A stretch of 64,000 nucleotides of DNA from Ferruginibacter sp. (lineage in GTDB: Bacteria; Bacteroidota; Bacteroidia; Chitinophagales; Chitinophagaceae): positions 62,001 to 126,000 of the forward strand of contig JAQBNH010000002.1 of NCBI GenBank assembly GCA_028288705.1. The letters are read 5' to 3'. Every line of letters starts with the position of its first letter. Within the stretch, counting starts at the first letter, position 1. The notes beneath the pieces were generated by a model that was given only the letters and a program-made list of their open reading frames with translations, was not told the origin of the DNA and made no database searches. Shown here in pieces: positions 26,771 to 36,123 of the stretch. The position numbers were made by a program, and so were the translations under genes.

Positions 26771-26778
26771 TACTTTTG
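26771..26778 (+). promoter_or_regulatory. -7 promoter element for the DUF445-like gene
   Basis: TACTTTTG is an exact TAnnTTTG match ending 16 bases before ATG 26795. It supports that start over an in-frame TTG at 26759, which lies upstream of the promoter. Confidence 0.5.
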
Positions 26779-26794
26779 CAGCCAATTTTTAACG

Positions 26795-27406
26795 ATGCCC
26801 GCAACCTATCTGATGATGCTCGTCGTAGCCGCTGCCAGTGGCTGGATGATGGCCGAACTCATGCTCTTTTTATTTTTCCGGCCGTACATAAAGACCCGGA
26901 TCGCGGGATTCAGCATCCAGGGCCTGATGCCCGCTTTAAAGCCTGTGATGGCAGCGAAATTGTCGGCGCTTGCAGATCAGCAACTAAGTCAGAACAATCT
27001 TATCGCGGAAAAAATGGACGAAATGGATATGATCAACCGGCTGAAACCCGACCTGGAAGCTCATATTGATATTTTTTTGAAAGAGAAGCTCAAGGATGCT
27101 TTCCCGTTATTACACCAGTTCATGGGCGAAAAAACACTGGCCCGGTTCAAAGAGGCGTTTTTATCAGAAGTTGAGCTTATCTTACCGGGGCTAATGAGAA
27201 AATCCGTGGCTTCGCTGCTGGGTGAAATGCAAATTAAAACGCTGATTGAAGATCAAATCAATGCCATTTCAATACCTGCAGCCGAAGCATATATTTTAAA
27301 AAGTGCTTCCCGTAAAATAGTTCTTTTTAAAATCGCAGCGGCCGCGTTCGGTCTCATCACCGGCATCATCCAGGTAGCGATACTTTATTATCAAAGCAAA
27401 TCCTGA
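26795..27406 (+). CDS. DUF445-like inner membrane protein
   Basis: A 203-residue protein with hydrophobic segments at both ends (about residues 5-27 and 176-197) and a charged helical middle. The N-terminal SGWMMAELMLFLFFRPY and the following GFSIQGLMPALKPVMAAKL block resemble the DUF445/YheB family (GYFTNWIAIKMLFRP and GLIPKRK-type segments). Function is unknown. The start is set by the promoter box at 26771. The gene lies 39 bases before the TonB-receptor-like gene, so the two may be cotranscribed. Confidence 0.7.
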   Translation: MPATYLMMLVVAAASGWMMAELMLFLFFRPYIKTRIAGFSIQGLMPALKPVMAAKLSALADQQLSQNNLIAEKMDEMDMINRLKPDLEAHIDIFLKEKLKDAFPLLHQFMGEKTLARFKEAFLSEVELILPGLMRKSVASLLGEMQIKTLIEDQINAISIPAAEAYILKSASRKIVLFKIAAAAFGLITGIIQVAILYYQSKS

Positions 27407-27445
27407 AAAACAACAACCTGACTAACTATAAAAGCGCACACCCGC

Positions 27446-30010
27446 ATGACCCTGAAGTTGATGATATGGCTGATATTTTCTTCCCTTGCAATAAACGCAT
27501 TTGCACAGGCCCCTGCTTTTCGTAAACCGGCTGCCGCCAATGGACATTTCTTCGGAAAGTTGCTGGAGAACGGAACCGGCAAACCGGTGGCTGACGCATC
27601 TGTACAATTGATTGACCGCGACAGTAGCGGCAGGAAAAAAGATAAGATCCTTTCTACATTATTATCTGACCGTAAAGGAGAATTCAGTATTGAAGAAGTA
27701 CCTGTAAACGGAAATTTTTTCCTGCGTGTCTCTGCTGTCGGTTATGCTGCGCTGGAAATAAATATTCGCTTTGATATGGGCACAGATAAGGATCTCGGTA
27801 ATATCAGGCTCAATACCGATCCCAAACAATTACAAGCTGTAACGGTTTCTGCTTCGCGCAGTTTGTTGCAATTAAATCTCGACAAGAAGGTTTACAATGT
27901 AGAGAAAGACCTCTCTGTAACCGGCGGAACTGCCGTTGATGTGATGAAGAATGTTCCCACTGTAAATGTAGATGTAGATGGCAATGTAACTATGCGCAAT
28001 GCTGCACCGCAAATTTTCATTGACGGGCGCGTAACAACACTTACGTTAGACCAGATTCCCGCTGACCAGATCGCATCGGTGGAAATCATCAGCAACCCTT
28101 CAGCAAAGTATGATGCGAGTGGTGGTGGCGCTGGCATTTTGAACATCATCCTCAAAAAAAATCGGAAATCAGGCTATAACGGAAATGTGCGGGCGAGTAT
28201 CGACAGCCGCGCCAGGCCTTCCTTTGGAGGAGATTTTAACTTCAAACAAAACAAGGTTAATTTTTTTGCAGCAGGCCAGGTTGGGTATCGAAAATCAATC
28301 AGTGAAGTGAATACCAGGCGAACCGATTTTTTATCAAACGGAACCGCCAATTACGCCCAGGCGAATCAACCTGTTAATAAAGGGGTGTTTGGTTTCGGTC
28401 GTGTCGGGATGGATTATCTGCTCGATAACAGAAACACATTTACGATCAGTACCAATTTGATGAAGGGGCATTTTCGCGTGGAAGATGCCATCAACAGCGT
28501 ACGCGATACAACCCGTACTTCCGGTTATTTTAAAGAGTCCGGATTGCGAATGCTGAATGCAGATGCCCGCTTTGATAATTATGGTGGCAGCCTTGCCTTT
28601 AAACACAATTTTTCACGTCCCGGAAAAGAAATTACCGCGGATGCAAATTTTAATTATAGCGAGAACAGCAATACTTCAGATTACAGCAGCAAACTTTGGG
28701 ATGACAATAATAACATGAAACCGGCACCAGAATCTGAGCGTGCCATCGGGGGCGGAACCTCCCGGAACATGACCTTTCAAACTGATTTCAGCAACCCGTT
28801 TTCTAAAACACAGAAGATTGAATTCGGCTTGCGAACAAATATCCGTAATAACAGCAGCTGGAACGATAACTTCCGGCAGAATGCGCAAACGGGTAATTAT
28901 TATATACTGCCACTGATCGGTGTTCGGTATAATTACCAGGACCAGGTACATGCTGGCTACATAACTTATAGCCAGCAATGGAATAAATTGAGTTACCAGG
29001 TTGGAGCACGAATGGAAAGTTCCTCTTACACCGGCAACCTGGTTTCTAAAAGCCAGCGGTTCAGCAATAACTATCCTGCCAGTTTCTTTCCCTCGCTTTT
29101 TATCGGCTACCAGCTGAAAGACCGGCAGGACATGCAACTGAACTTTTCCAGGAAGATCAACCGGCCTAATTTCTTCCAGTTAATTCCTTTTGTTGATTTT
29201 TCTGATTCATTAAATCTTAGTGTGGGTAACCCCGGTCTGCGTCCGGAATTTACGCATTTGGCAGAGATCGTTTATTCTTTGCAGTATGGTAAGGGAAATG
29301 CTTTCCTGGCAAGTATATATGGAAAAAAAACCGACAACCTGATCACCCGCTACCAATATATTGATTCGCTGATCAATCCTGCGAAACCTGCACGGTACAC
29401 AACTTTCAGGAATGCGGATCACAGTTTTACAACCGGCCTTGAACTTACTTCAAAACAAAAGATCACCAGCTTCTGGGACCTCAGCAGCAATGTAAATATT
29501 TACCATGTAGTGATCGAACCCGGTGCATTGGCCGGTACTTCGCGTACGGCTAACTGGAGTTGGTTTGGAAAACTGAACAACAGTTTTAAACTGCCGAAAA
29601 ATTTCAGCCTGCAGCTTACGGCAGACTACCAGGCAAAAACGATCGTACCTGCGTCCAGCCCGGGTAACCGTGGCGGTGGCGGTGGTGGCGGAATGATGTT
29701 TGGCGGCGGTGCACAGATCACCAGTCAGGGTTATTTAAAACCAATTTATGGGGCGGATCTTTCATTGAAAAAAGACTTCTTAAAAAACAACGCTGCATCG
29801 CTTACGATCCAGTTTTCAGATATCTTTCGTTCACGGTTATACGCCAGTTATGTGGAAGGTGCAGATTTTATACAGGACAACTCACGACGCCGCGATCCCC
29901 AGATCGTTCGCCTTAATTTCAACTGGCGTTTTGGCAAATTTGATGTAGACCTCTTCAAAAGAAAAAGCCAGAAGGCCGATATGGAGAACATCCAGACAAT
30001 GCCACAATAG
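27446..30010 (+). CDS. TonB-receptor-like outer membrane beta-barrel protein (OMP_b-brl_3 type)
   Basis: An 854-residue outer membrane protein. The signal peptide ends near NAFAQ (residue 21). A carboxypeptidase-regulatory-like beta-sandwich follows (GHFFGKLLENGTGKPVADAS, about 33-115), then a plug-like domain (VMKNVPTVNVDVDGNVTMRN, IFIDGRVTTLTLDQIPADQI, GGGAGILNIILKKN), and a long C-terminal barrel with many aromatic alternating strands. No TonB box or SusD partner is visible. An unusual glycine run (GGGGGGG then GGG, at about nt 29669-29712) lies in a predicted loop. The ligand is unknown. Confidence 0.88.
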   Translation: MTLKLMIWLIFSSLAINAFAQAPAFRKPAAANGHFFGKLLENGTGKPVADASVQLIDRDSSGRKKDKILSTLLSDRKGEFSIEEVPVNGNFFLRVSAVGYAALEINIRFDMGTDKDLGNIRLNTDPKQLQAVTVSASRSLLQLNLDKKVYNVEKDLSVTGGTAVDVMKNVPTVNVDVDGNVTMRNAAPQIFIDGRVTTLTLDQIPADQIASVEIISNPSAKYDASGGGAGILNIILKKNRKSGYNGNVRASIDSRARPSFGGDFNFKQNKVNFFAAGQVGYRKSISEVNTRRTDFLSNGTANYAQANQPVNKGVFGFGRVGMDYLLDNRNTFTISTNLMKGHFRVEDAINSVRDTTRTSGYFKESGLRMLNADARFDNYGGSLAFKHNFSRPGKEITADANFNYSENSNTSDYSSKLWDDNNNMKPAPESERAIGGGTSRNMTFQTDFSNPFSKTQKIEFGLRTNIRNNSSWNDNFRQNAQTGNYYILPLIGVRYNYQDQVHAGYITYSQQWNKLSYQVGARMESSSYTGNLVSKSQRFSNNYPASFFPSLFIGYQLKDRQDMQLNFSRKINRPNFFQLIPFVDFSDSLNLSVGNPGLRPEFTHLAEIVYSLQYGKGNAFLASIYGKKTDNLITRYQYIDSLINPAKPARYTTFRNADHSFTTGLELTSKQKITSFWDLSSNVNIYHVVIEPGALAGTSRTANWSWFGKLNNSFKLPKNFSLQLTADYQAKTIVPASSPGNRGGGGGGGMMFGGGAQITSQGYLKPIYGADLSLKKDFLKNNAASLTIQFSDIFRSRLYASYVEGADFIQDNSRRRDPQIVRLNFNWRFGKFDVDLFKRKSQKADMENIQTMPQ

Positions 30011-30094
30011 GCAATCGCCGTTACCCTAATCAGATGCTGTTTAACCCGGTAATTTAAAATAATAAGCATTATTTTGCCGCCAGAATAATTCCAG

Positions 30095-32728
30095 ATGAAA
30101 AAATTAAGTTTTAAAACGTTTTTACCCCATTTGATCGCGGTGGGCGTATTCCTGATTGTCGCATTGATCGTAAGTAAATCTGCCCTTGAAGCAGATACCG
30201 TTTTAAAACAATCAGATATTGCAGGCTGGCAGGGCATGAGCCACCAGTCTTTCGAATACAAAGAACAGCACGGTCATTTCCCATTGTGGGTGACAAGCAT
30301 GTTCAGTGGTATGCCTGCATTCCAGGTAGCGATAGAAGGTTCGTGGTCGCCCCTCGCCTTCCTCGACAGGACTTTCCAGTTATGGTTGCCACAACCGATG
30401 AACTTTTTTTTCCTGGCTTGTATCGCATTTTACTTCATGTGCATGTGCATGCGCATCCGACCTTATGCAGCCATTCTCGGGGCACTTGCTTTTGCTTATT
30501 GTAGTTTTTCCCCGATCATCATCACAGCCGGGCATAATACCCAAATGCTGGCATTGGCCTATGCGCCTGCAGTCATCGGCAGTATCCTGCTCATATTCGA
30601 CCGTAAATATTTAATCGGCTTTACACTGGCCGCCATTTTCACAGCTTTTGAAATCGGGCAGGGCCATCAGCAGATCAGTTATTATTTGTTCCTCGTGCTG
30701 ATTGTTATGACGATATTTTTTGCCGTTCGTTTGATCAAGGCAGGCGAAACAACGCATCTTTTAAAAACACTTGGTTTGATGCTGGTCGCGGGTTTACTTG
30801 GCGTTGCGAACAATGCTATCAGTCTTTTCCCTACTTATGATTACGCGAAAGAATCTAAGCGTGGCGGGCAACTGGTGATGACAGAAACACCCGGCCAAAA
30901 AGAAAAAGTCGTCAATGGAAAAACAACCGGCCTATCCCGTGAATATGCTTTTCAATGGAGTTATGGCAAGGGTGAGACCATGACATTAATGTTCCCGGGC
31001 GTTATGGGTTATGGCAATCACCAGGCAGAACGGGATGGTGACGTATATATTTTCCCGCAGTTAAAAGACGATGCAAAATCTGTCCAGTTTTTGTCTGAGC
31101 GGCTAGGCGTTCCTGCAGACCAGGCCATAAATATTGGCAGCCAGAATTTGTATTGGGGCGATCAGCCTTTTACGAACGGACCTGTTTACCTCGGTGCCGT
31201 TATTTGTTTCCTCTTCATTTTCGGCATGTTCTTCCTCGACGGGAAACATAAATGGTGGATCTTAACGGCGAGTATATTAGGCATCCTGCTTTCATGGGGA
31301 CATAATCTTCCCGGCTTAAATTACTTCCTCTTCGATCATCTTCCGTTTTATAATAAGTTTCGTGTGCCGACGATGGCCCTGGTGATTCCGCAATTACTAT
31401 TCCCGATCATCGCTGTACTTACGTTGAACAAGCTGGTGGACGATAGCGATCCGGAAACCTGGAAGAAGTTTAAGTTTGGCGCTATTGCTACAGCTGCCGT
31501 GTTTGCGCTGGCGTTAGCGATGTATGCCAGCTGGGATTATGCTGCAGAAAACAGGGAACGCACCAACCAGTTCAATGCCTTGTATAATGCGCAGGATCCG
31601 GCATTGGAACAAAAGCTTTCTACGGAAGCGTTTATACCTAAACGTGACAACCAGTTGTACGAAGGCATGGTATTCAATTTGAAAGGAGATGCGAATGCGC
31701 AGAAAACAGCCCGGGAATTTGTTACAGAAATAAGAAAAGACCGCGCTGGCTTTTTTATGAAAGATATCCTGCGTTCGCTGATGTATGTGCTGGTAGCAGC
31801 TGCGTTTATTGCGTTATATCTTAAAAAGAAGCTCAATGCTACGGTTCTGCTTGCAGGCGTAACACTGGTGGCACTGATAGACCTGCTTAGCTTCGACAGC
31901 AAATATCTAAACGAAAAAAGCTACGACAGCAAAGAGAAATACGAAGCGCAGGAATTCCCGATGAGCAATGCTGACAGGCAGATCCTTGCAGATAAAGATC
32001 CAAATTTCCGTGTATACAATCTCGGGAATGGTGGCAATCCCTTTGAAGAATCACGCACTTCTTACTACCATAAATCGATAGGCGGTTACCACGCTGCGAA
32101 GCTAGGTATTTATGATGACCTCTATAGTAATCAGCTATTGGGTTCGCCAAACCTTGGTGTGTTAAACATGCTGAATACAAAATATGTTATCCAGCGCCAG
32201 GGGAACGAAATGGTTGCGCAGCAAAACCCTGCGGCATTAGGGAATGCCTGGTTTGTAAAAGCGGTGCAGTTTGTGAACGGCCCGGTAGCTGAAATGAAGG
32301 CCCTCACCGGGTTTAACCCGAAAGATACCGCTGTTGTTGATGAAAGTTTTAAACCATCGTTAAGCAGTTTTGCCCCGGCAGACAGCAGCGCAACGATCCG
32401 CATGACCAGCTTCGACAATGACGCGATCAGCTATGCCACTGAAACAACAGAGCCGCATATTGCCGTGTTTAGCGAAATCTATTATAAGGACTGGAAAGCT
32501 TACATAGATGGCAAACCGGCGCCTTATGTAAAAGCAAATTATGTGCTGCGCGCGATGCTCGTTCCTGCAGGAAAACATACGATAGATTTTAAATTCGAAC
32601 CTGCTATTTTCTTTATGAGTAAAACGATCAGTACGATCGCAACATGGCTGCTCGCCGCACTATTGCTGATCTGTATATTCACAGAGTGGATGAAGCGAAA
32701 AAAAGAAACCCGTAATACAACGGTCTAA
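30095..32728 (+). CDS. YfhO family membrane protein
   Basis: An 877-residue polytopic membrane protein of the YfhO/GT-C-like superfamily. It has an N-terminal TM helix, the segment WQGMSHQSFEYKEQHGHFPL and then GMPAFQVAIEG, roughly ten further TM helices, a periplasmic middle, and a C-terminal TM helix with a short charged tail. YfhO proteins are implicated in glycosylation of teichoic acids in Gram-positives; in Bacteroidota they are common but poorly understood, and a glycosyl transfer from lipid-linked sugar is plausible. It is followed by a terminator that separates it from the polysaccharide locus. Confidence 0.88.
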   Translation: MKKLSFKTFLPHLIAVGVFLIVALIVSKSALEADTVLKQSDIAGWQGMSHQSFEYKEQHGHFPLWVTSMFSGMPAFQVAIEGSWSPLAFLDRTFQLWLPQPMNFFFLACIAFYFMCMCMRIRPYAAILGALAFAYCSFSPIIITAGHNTQMLALAYAPAVIGSILLIFDRKYLIGFTLAAIFTAFEIGQGHQQISYYLFLVLIVMTIFFAVRLIKAGETTHLLKTLGLMLVAGLLGVANNAISLFPTYDYAKESKRGGQLVMTETPGQKEKVVNGKTTGLSREYAFQWSYGKGETMTLMFPGVMGYGNHQAERDGDVYIFPQLKDDAKSVQFLSERLGVPADQAINIGSQNLYWGDQPFTNGPVYLGAVICFLFIFGMFFLDGKHKWWILTASILGILLSWGHNLPGLNYFLFDHLPFYNKFRVPTMALVIPQLLFPIIAVLTLNKLVDDSDPETWKKFKFGAIATAAVFALALAMYASWDYAAENRERTNQFNALYNAQDPALEQKLSTEAFIPKRDNQLYEGMVFNLKGDANAQKTAREFVTEIRKDRAGFFMKDILRSLMYVLVAAAFIALYLKKKLNATVLLAGVTLVALIDLLSFDSKYLNEKSYDSKEKYEAQEFPMSNADRQILADKDPNFRVYNLGNGGNPFEESRTSYYHKSIGGYHAAKLGIYDDLYSNQLLGSPNLGVLNMLNTKYVIQRQGNEMVAQQNPAALGNAWFVKAVQFVNGPVAEMKALTGFNPKDTAVVDESFKPSLSSFAPADSSATIRMTSFDNDAISYATETTEPHIAVFSEIYYKDWKAYIDGKPAPYVKANYVLRAMLVPAGKHTIDFKFEPAIFFMSKTISTIATWLLAALLLICIFTEWMKRKKETRNTTV

Positions 32729-32733
32729 ACATA

Positions 32734-32766
32734 AACGGGAGTGAGCAATCATTCCCGTTCTTTTTC
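32734..32766 (+). terminator. Rho-independent terminator after the YfhO gene
   Basis: AACGGGAGTGA / TCATTCCCGTT pairs around a GCAA loop (32734-32759, one mismatch region), followed by CTTTTT. It marks the border of the polysaccharide locus. Confidence 0.85.
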
Positions 32767-32777
32767 CAATAGATAAA

Positions 32778-33923
32778 TTGACGACCAAGCCACATATCGC
32801 CGCTCTGCTCCCGTACCGTGTTTATCCTGCAAAAATGGGCGGGCAAAAGGCAATTGCATTGTTCTACCAGTTTTTATCTGCGCATGTGGATCTCACCATT
32901 ATCGGAACAAGCGATAACCAGCTTCCCGATGATTTCCCTGCCAGGTTTTATCCTTCGCTCGGGAAATCAATTTTGCGTTACATCAATCCGCTCCTGTTTT
33001 TAAAACTGGCCGCCATCCTGCGTCGTGAAAGAGTTTCAGCAATTGTGTTAGAGCATCCATATTTTGCGTGGCTGGGCTACCTCCTCAAAAAAACTACGGG
33101 AGTACAATTGTATATCCGCTCACATAATATCGAGGCGATTCGTTTTAAGAGTACCGGCAGATGGTGGTGGAAGCTGCTCTGGCATTATGAACGATTTATT
33201 CATCGCCAGGCCGACCTTAGTTTTTTTATCACAGCAGAAGACCAGCAATATGCCATTGAAAATTTTGGCATCGCTCCCGCGAAAACAATCTGTATTACCT
33301 ATGGGTTTGAAGAAAAAACCGGGCCGACGGAAAATGAAAAACTGGCAGCGAAACAATTTCTGAGAGATAAATACCAGATTCCCCGGGGTGCAAAAATACT
33401 GTTCTTCAACGGCACGTTGAGTTATCTCCCTAACCAGGAAGCGCTGCAGGTAATTACTAAAAAATTAAATCCGGTATGGTTAACTAGCGCTGACTTTGAC
33501 TATCGTGTACTTATTTGCGGAAAAGGTTTACCGGCGGATTTTAATGAATTGAAAACTTATAGCGATAAAAGAATTTTATATGCGGGCTTTGTAAATGATA
33601 TTCGTCCCTACTTTTTAGGTGCTGATATTTTTATCAACCCGGTGATTGAAGGCGGAGGTATAAAAACCAAGCTCGTTGAGGCGCTAGGATTTGATCTTTC
33701 CTGCGTGAGCACGGAAAGCGGTGCAACCGGAATTCCTTTGACGGTTACGGCTCATAAATTAACTGTCGTGCCAGACGGCGATTGGGGTGCGTTTGCACAG
33801 GCGGTAAAAGTTATTGGAACGAATGAAAAAACCGCCGCAGCGTTCTTTAATCATTTTTATTGGGGTAATATTGCAGCGTCCGCAGCAGCGGCAATTAACT
33901 ACAGTCTGACTAAGAAAATATGA
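32778..33923 (+). CDS. Glycosyltransferase family 4 protein
   Basis: A 381-residue GT-B glycosyltransferase. The N-terminal domain begins LLPYRVYPAKMGGQKAIALF, a nucleotide-sugar GT-B start with a glycine-rich loop. IRSHNIEAIRF and YGFEEKTG follow, and the C-terminal donor-binding part has ILFFNGTLSYLPN, LICGKGLP, YAGFVNDIRPY and NPVIEGGGIKTKLVEAL (the family E-x7-E region). The start is TTG at 32778, since the first ATG (residue 20) would cut into the conserved first strand. It overlaps rmd by 4 bases. The acceptor and donor are unknown; GDP-rhamnose is a possible donor from context. Confidence 0.88.
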   Translation: MTTKPHIAALLPYRVYPAKMGGQKAIALFYQFLSAHVDLTIIGTSDNQLPDDFPARFYPSLGKSILRYINPLLFLKLAAILRRERVSAIVLEHPYFAWLGYLLKKTTGVQLYIRSHNIEAIRFKSTGRWWWKLLWHYERFIHRQADLSFFITAEDQQYAIENFGIAPAKTICITYGFEEKTGPTENEKLAAKQFLRDKYQIPRGAKILFFNGTLSYLPNQEALQVITKKLNPVWLTSADFDYRVLICGKGLPADFNELKTYSDKRILYAGFVNDIRPYFLGADIFINPVIEGGGIKTKLVEALGFDLSCVSTESGATGIPLTVTAHKLTVVPDGDWGAFAQAVKVIGTNEKTAAAFFNHFYWGNIAASAAAAINYSLTKKI

Positions 33924-34897
33924 GAATTTTAATCACCGGCATATCAGGTTTTGTAGCGCGGCATTTCGTTGAACTGTTATCCGCTTCCGGTAACGCTTAT
34001 ACGATTGCCGGCGTTTATCACAACAACCTGCCGCAATTTTCGCCGGACAGCTACCCAAATGTGGACTGCCAGTTTCACCGTATTAATTTAATGGACAGTA
34101 CGAAACTGGGTGAATTGTTACGGGCGTTTAAACCCGATCAAATTCTTCATCTGGCAGCCAACAGCAGTGTGGCGAGTAGCTGGCACGAGCCTGCAAAAAC
34201 GATCCAGGAAAACATGGGGATGTTCCTGCACCTGATCGAACAGGTGAGAATAAATGCCATCCCTGCACGGATTCTTTCTGTAGGTTCTGCAGAAGAATAC
34301 GGGCACGTGTTGGAAACAGATCTTCCTTTAACAGAAAGAAATCCAACAAACCCGGTAAGCCCTTACGGCACGTCGCGCGTTATGCAGCAAAAACTTGTTG
34401 AAATTTATTCTAAAAATTACGGACTGGATATTTTACATACGCGTTCCTTTAATCATATCGGTCCTTACCAAACCGACAAGTTTGTTATTTCTTCCTTCGT
34501 AAGACAGGTAGCGCTCCAGCTACAACAGAATGCAGGGCCGATCAGGCTCACGGTTGGAGATGTAGAAGTGACAAGAGATTTCAGCGATGTGCGGGATGTT
34601 GTAAAAGCGTACCATGGCCTGTTAATGAATGGCACGAAAGGAGAAACCTATAACGTTTGCTCCGGGCAGGGATATGTATTGAAAGATATTATCGGCACGT
34701 TGTCGCAGATCACGGGCACCGAAGTAACTTATCACTCTGATGCGAAAAATTTCCGGCCTGCAGAAAATAAAAAAGTGATCGGCTCTTACGCAAAGATCAA
34801 CCACGAGATTGGCTGGAAACCTGTGATCGGCATGGAACAAAGCCTGACCGATTTGCTGCATTACTGGGAGACTATGCTTTCCCTCCAAGCGATTTGA
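33920..34897 (+). CDS. rmd: GDP-6-deoxy-D-mannose reductase-like SDR
   Basis: A 325-residue extended short-chain dehydrogenase. It has TGISGFVARHFVELL (NAD(P)-binding glycine motif), HLAANSSVASSW, SVGSAEEYG (catalytic Ser region), SPYGTSRVMQQKL, and TRSFNHIGPYQTDKFVISSFVRQ followed by VTRDFSDVRDVVKAY, strongly Rmd-like. Rmd reduces GDP-4-keto-6-deoxymannose (the Gmd product) to GDP-D-rhamnose. The usual YxxxK is YxxxR here. It overlaps the upstream GT by ATGA and the convergent GT4 gene by 26 bases. GDP-6-deoxytalose synthase activity is an alternative. Confidence 0.82.
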   Translation: MRILITGISGFVARHFVELLSASGNAYTIAGVYHNNLPQFSPDSYPNVDCQFHRINLMDSTKLGELLRAFKPDQILHLAANSSVASSWHEPAKTIQENMGMFLHLIEQVRINAIPARILSVGSAEEYGHVLETDLPLTERNPTNPVSPYGTSRVMQQKLVEIYSKNYGLDILHTRSFNHIGPYQTDKFVISSFVRQVALQLQQNAGPIRLTVGDVEVTRDFSDVRDVVKAYHGLLMNGTKGETYNVCSGQGYVLKDIIGTLSQITGTEVTYHSDAKNFRPAENKKVIGSYAKINHEIGWKPVIGMEQSLTDLLHYWETMLSLQAI

Positions 34898-36005
34898 TGA
34901 TGGATTGATAGAACAGTTCTGATGTTCTCTTCCATGTAAATTGTAATTTTTGCTGATGCCCTTTTTCGATCAATGATTTACAAAGATCAGGCGACTCCGC
35001 TAATTTTTTCATTGCAGCTGCTATTTCAATTTCACTAAACGGATCTACCTGTAACGCCGCATCACCTGCTACTTCCGGCATGGAAGTAACGTTGCTGCAT
35101 ATCACCGGAACGCCCGCCTGGAAAGCTTCCACGATCGGCAATCCAAATCCTTCAAAGATCGGAACAAAGCAGAGCGCATGAGCACTGCCCAGTAATTTAT
35201 TAAGGTCTTCGTCATTTACACGCCCGGTAAAAATAACATCGCTCTTGTATTCCAATCCGTCCATCACCTGTTTAATGTCGGTATCATCCCATAAAATATG
35301 CCCGGCAAGAATTAATTTAAATCCACTGCCGGATTCTTTTTTAAACTGATTGAACGCTTTTAATAAACGAAGAATATTCTTGCGGGGATGCATCGACCCG
35401 ACGAAGAAGAAATAAGGCTGACCGCCGGAATACTTTTCCCGAACAGTTTCGATCGCTGCCTTCTCTAAAGGGAAAAATTTGTCTTTAATCCCACAGGAAA
35501 CATTATCGATGAGCGCAGGTTGAATGCCATATAGCTTAACAATATCTTCTTTGCTGTACTCAGAGATGGTTGCAATACGGTTCGCTTTTTTAGCAAACCG
35601 CGGGAACATACCACGGTAGTAGGTTCTGTTGCGCCAGGGCATATCTTTCGGGTAGTGCTCGAAATTTAGGTCGTAGATCACCGGCAATTGCGGCGTAGAC
35701 GTATTCAGGCACAAGGAGCCGTCCATACCGAGGAAAATATCCGGGCGTTCGCGGCGAAGGAAAATACCAACAGCAATTTCCATATACATTAAATACAACA
35801 GGGGGTGACGCAGCGCAGGAAAAATCCGGTGCAGGGTCACGTTCGGAAAATCAAAATAGCCTTCCGTAAATTTTTTATCACAGAGAATTTGAAATTCAAT
35901 TTCGGGGTGTGCCTGGATTAAGGGGCGTAAGGTCTCGATCGTAAAATTCCCGATGCCATCGATCTGTTTATTGCGAAGAATCCAGCAATTGACTGCAATT
36001 TTCAT
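34872..36005 (-). CDS. Glycosyltransferase family 4 protein
   Basis: A 377-residue GT-B enzyme. It starts at ATG 36005 (MKIAVNCWILRN), which gives the canonical first strand and loop containing DGIGNFTIETLRP. Further motifs are LPVIYDLNFEHYP, ATISEYSKEDIVKLYG, FFFVGSMHPRKNILRLLKAF and FVPIFEGFGLPIVEAFQAGVPVICS (E-x7-E donor site). The pattern recalls mannosyl/rhamnosyltransferases of the WbaZ/MtfB kind. It lies in opposite orientation between rmd and gmd, and its 3' end overlaps rmd by 26 bases. An upstream in-frame ATG at 36038 is possible but would add a charged stretch foreign to the family. Confidence 0.88.
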   Translation of the reverse strand: MKIAVNCWILRNKQIDGIGNFTIETLRPLIQAHPEIEFQILCDKKFTEGYFDFPNVTLHRIFPALRHPLLYLMYMEIAVGIFLRRERPDIFLGMDGSLCLNTSTPQLPVIYDLNFEHYPKDMPWRNRTYYRGMFPRFAKKANRIATISEYSKEDIVKLYGIQPALIDNVSCGIKDKFFPLEKAAIETVREKYSGGQPYFFFVGSMHPRKNILRLLKAFNQFKKESGSGFKLILAGHILWDDTDIKQVMDGLEYKSDVIFTGRVNDEDLNKLLGSAHALCFVPIFEGFGLPIVEAFQAGVPVICSNVTSMPEVAGDAALQVDPFSEIEIAAAMKKLAESPDLCKSLIEKGHQQKLQFTWKRTSELFYQSIIKSLGGKA

Positions 36006-36087
36006 TTTTTGGTTTTTATGGCGCGACAGCGGCTTCATTCACCGCTTTGCTAAACAATTGCGGGTGCTATTTCCTGAAATTTTACAA

Positions 36088-36095
36088 TAGCTTTG
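36088..36095 (+). promoter_or_regulatory. -7 promoter element for gmd
   Basis: TAGCTTTG, an exact TAnnTTTG box, lies 28 bases before ATG 36124. No good TTG is seen at 17-23 bases upstream. Confidence 0.45.
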
Positions 36096-36123
36096 CGAAA
36101 ATAATTAAAATTTCAAGAGATTG

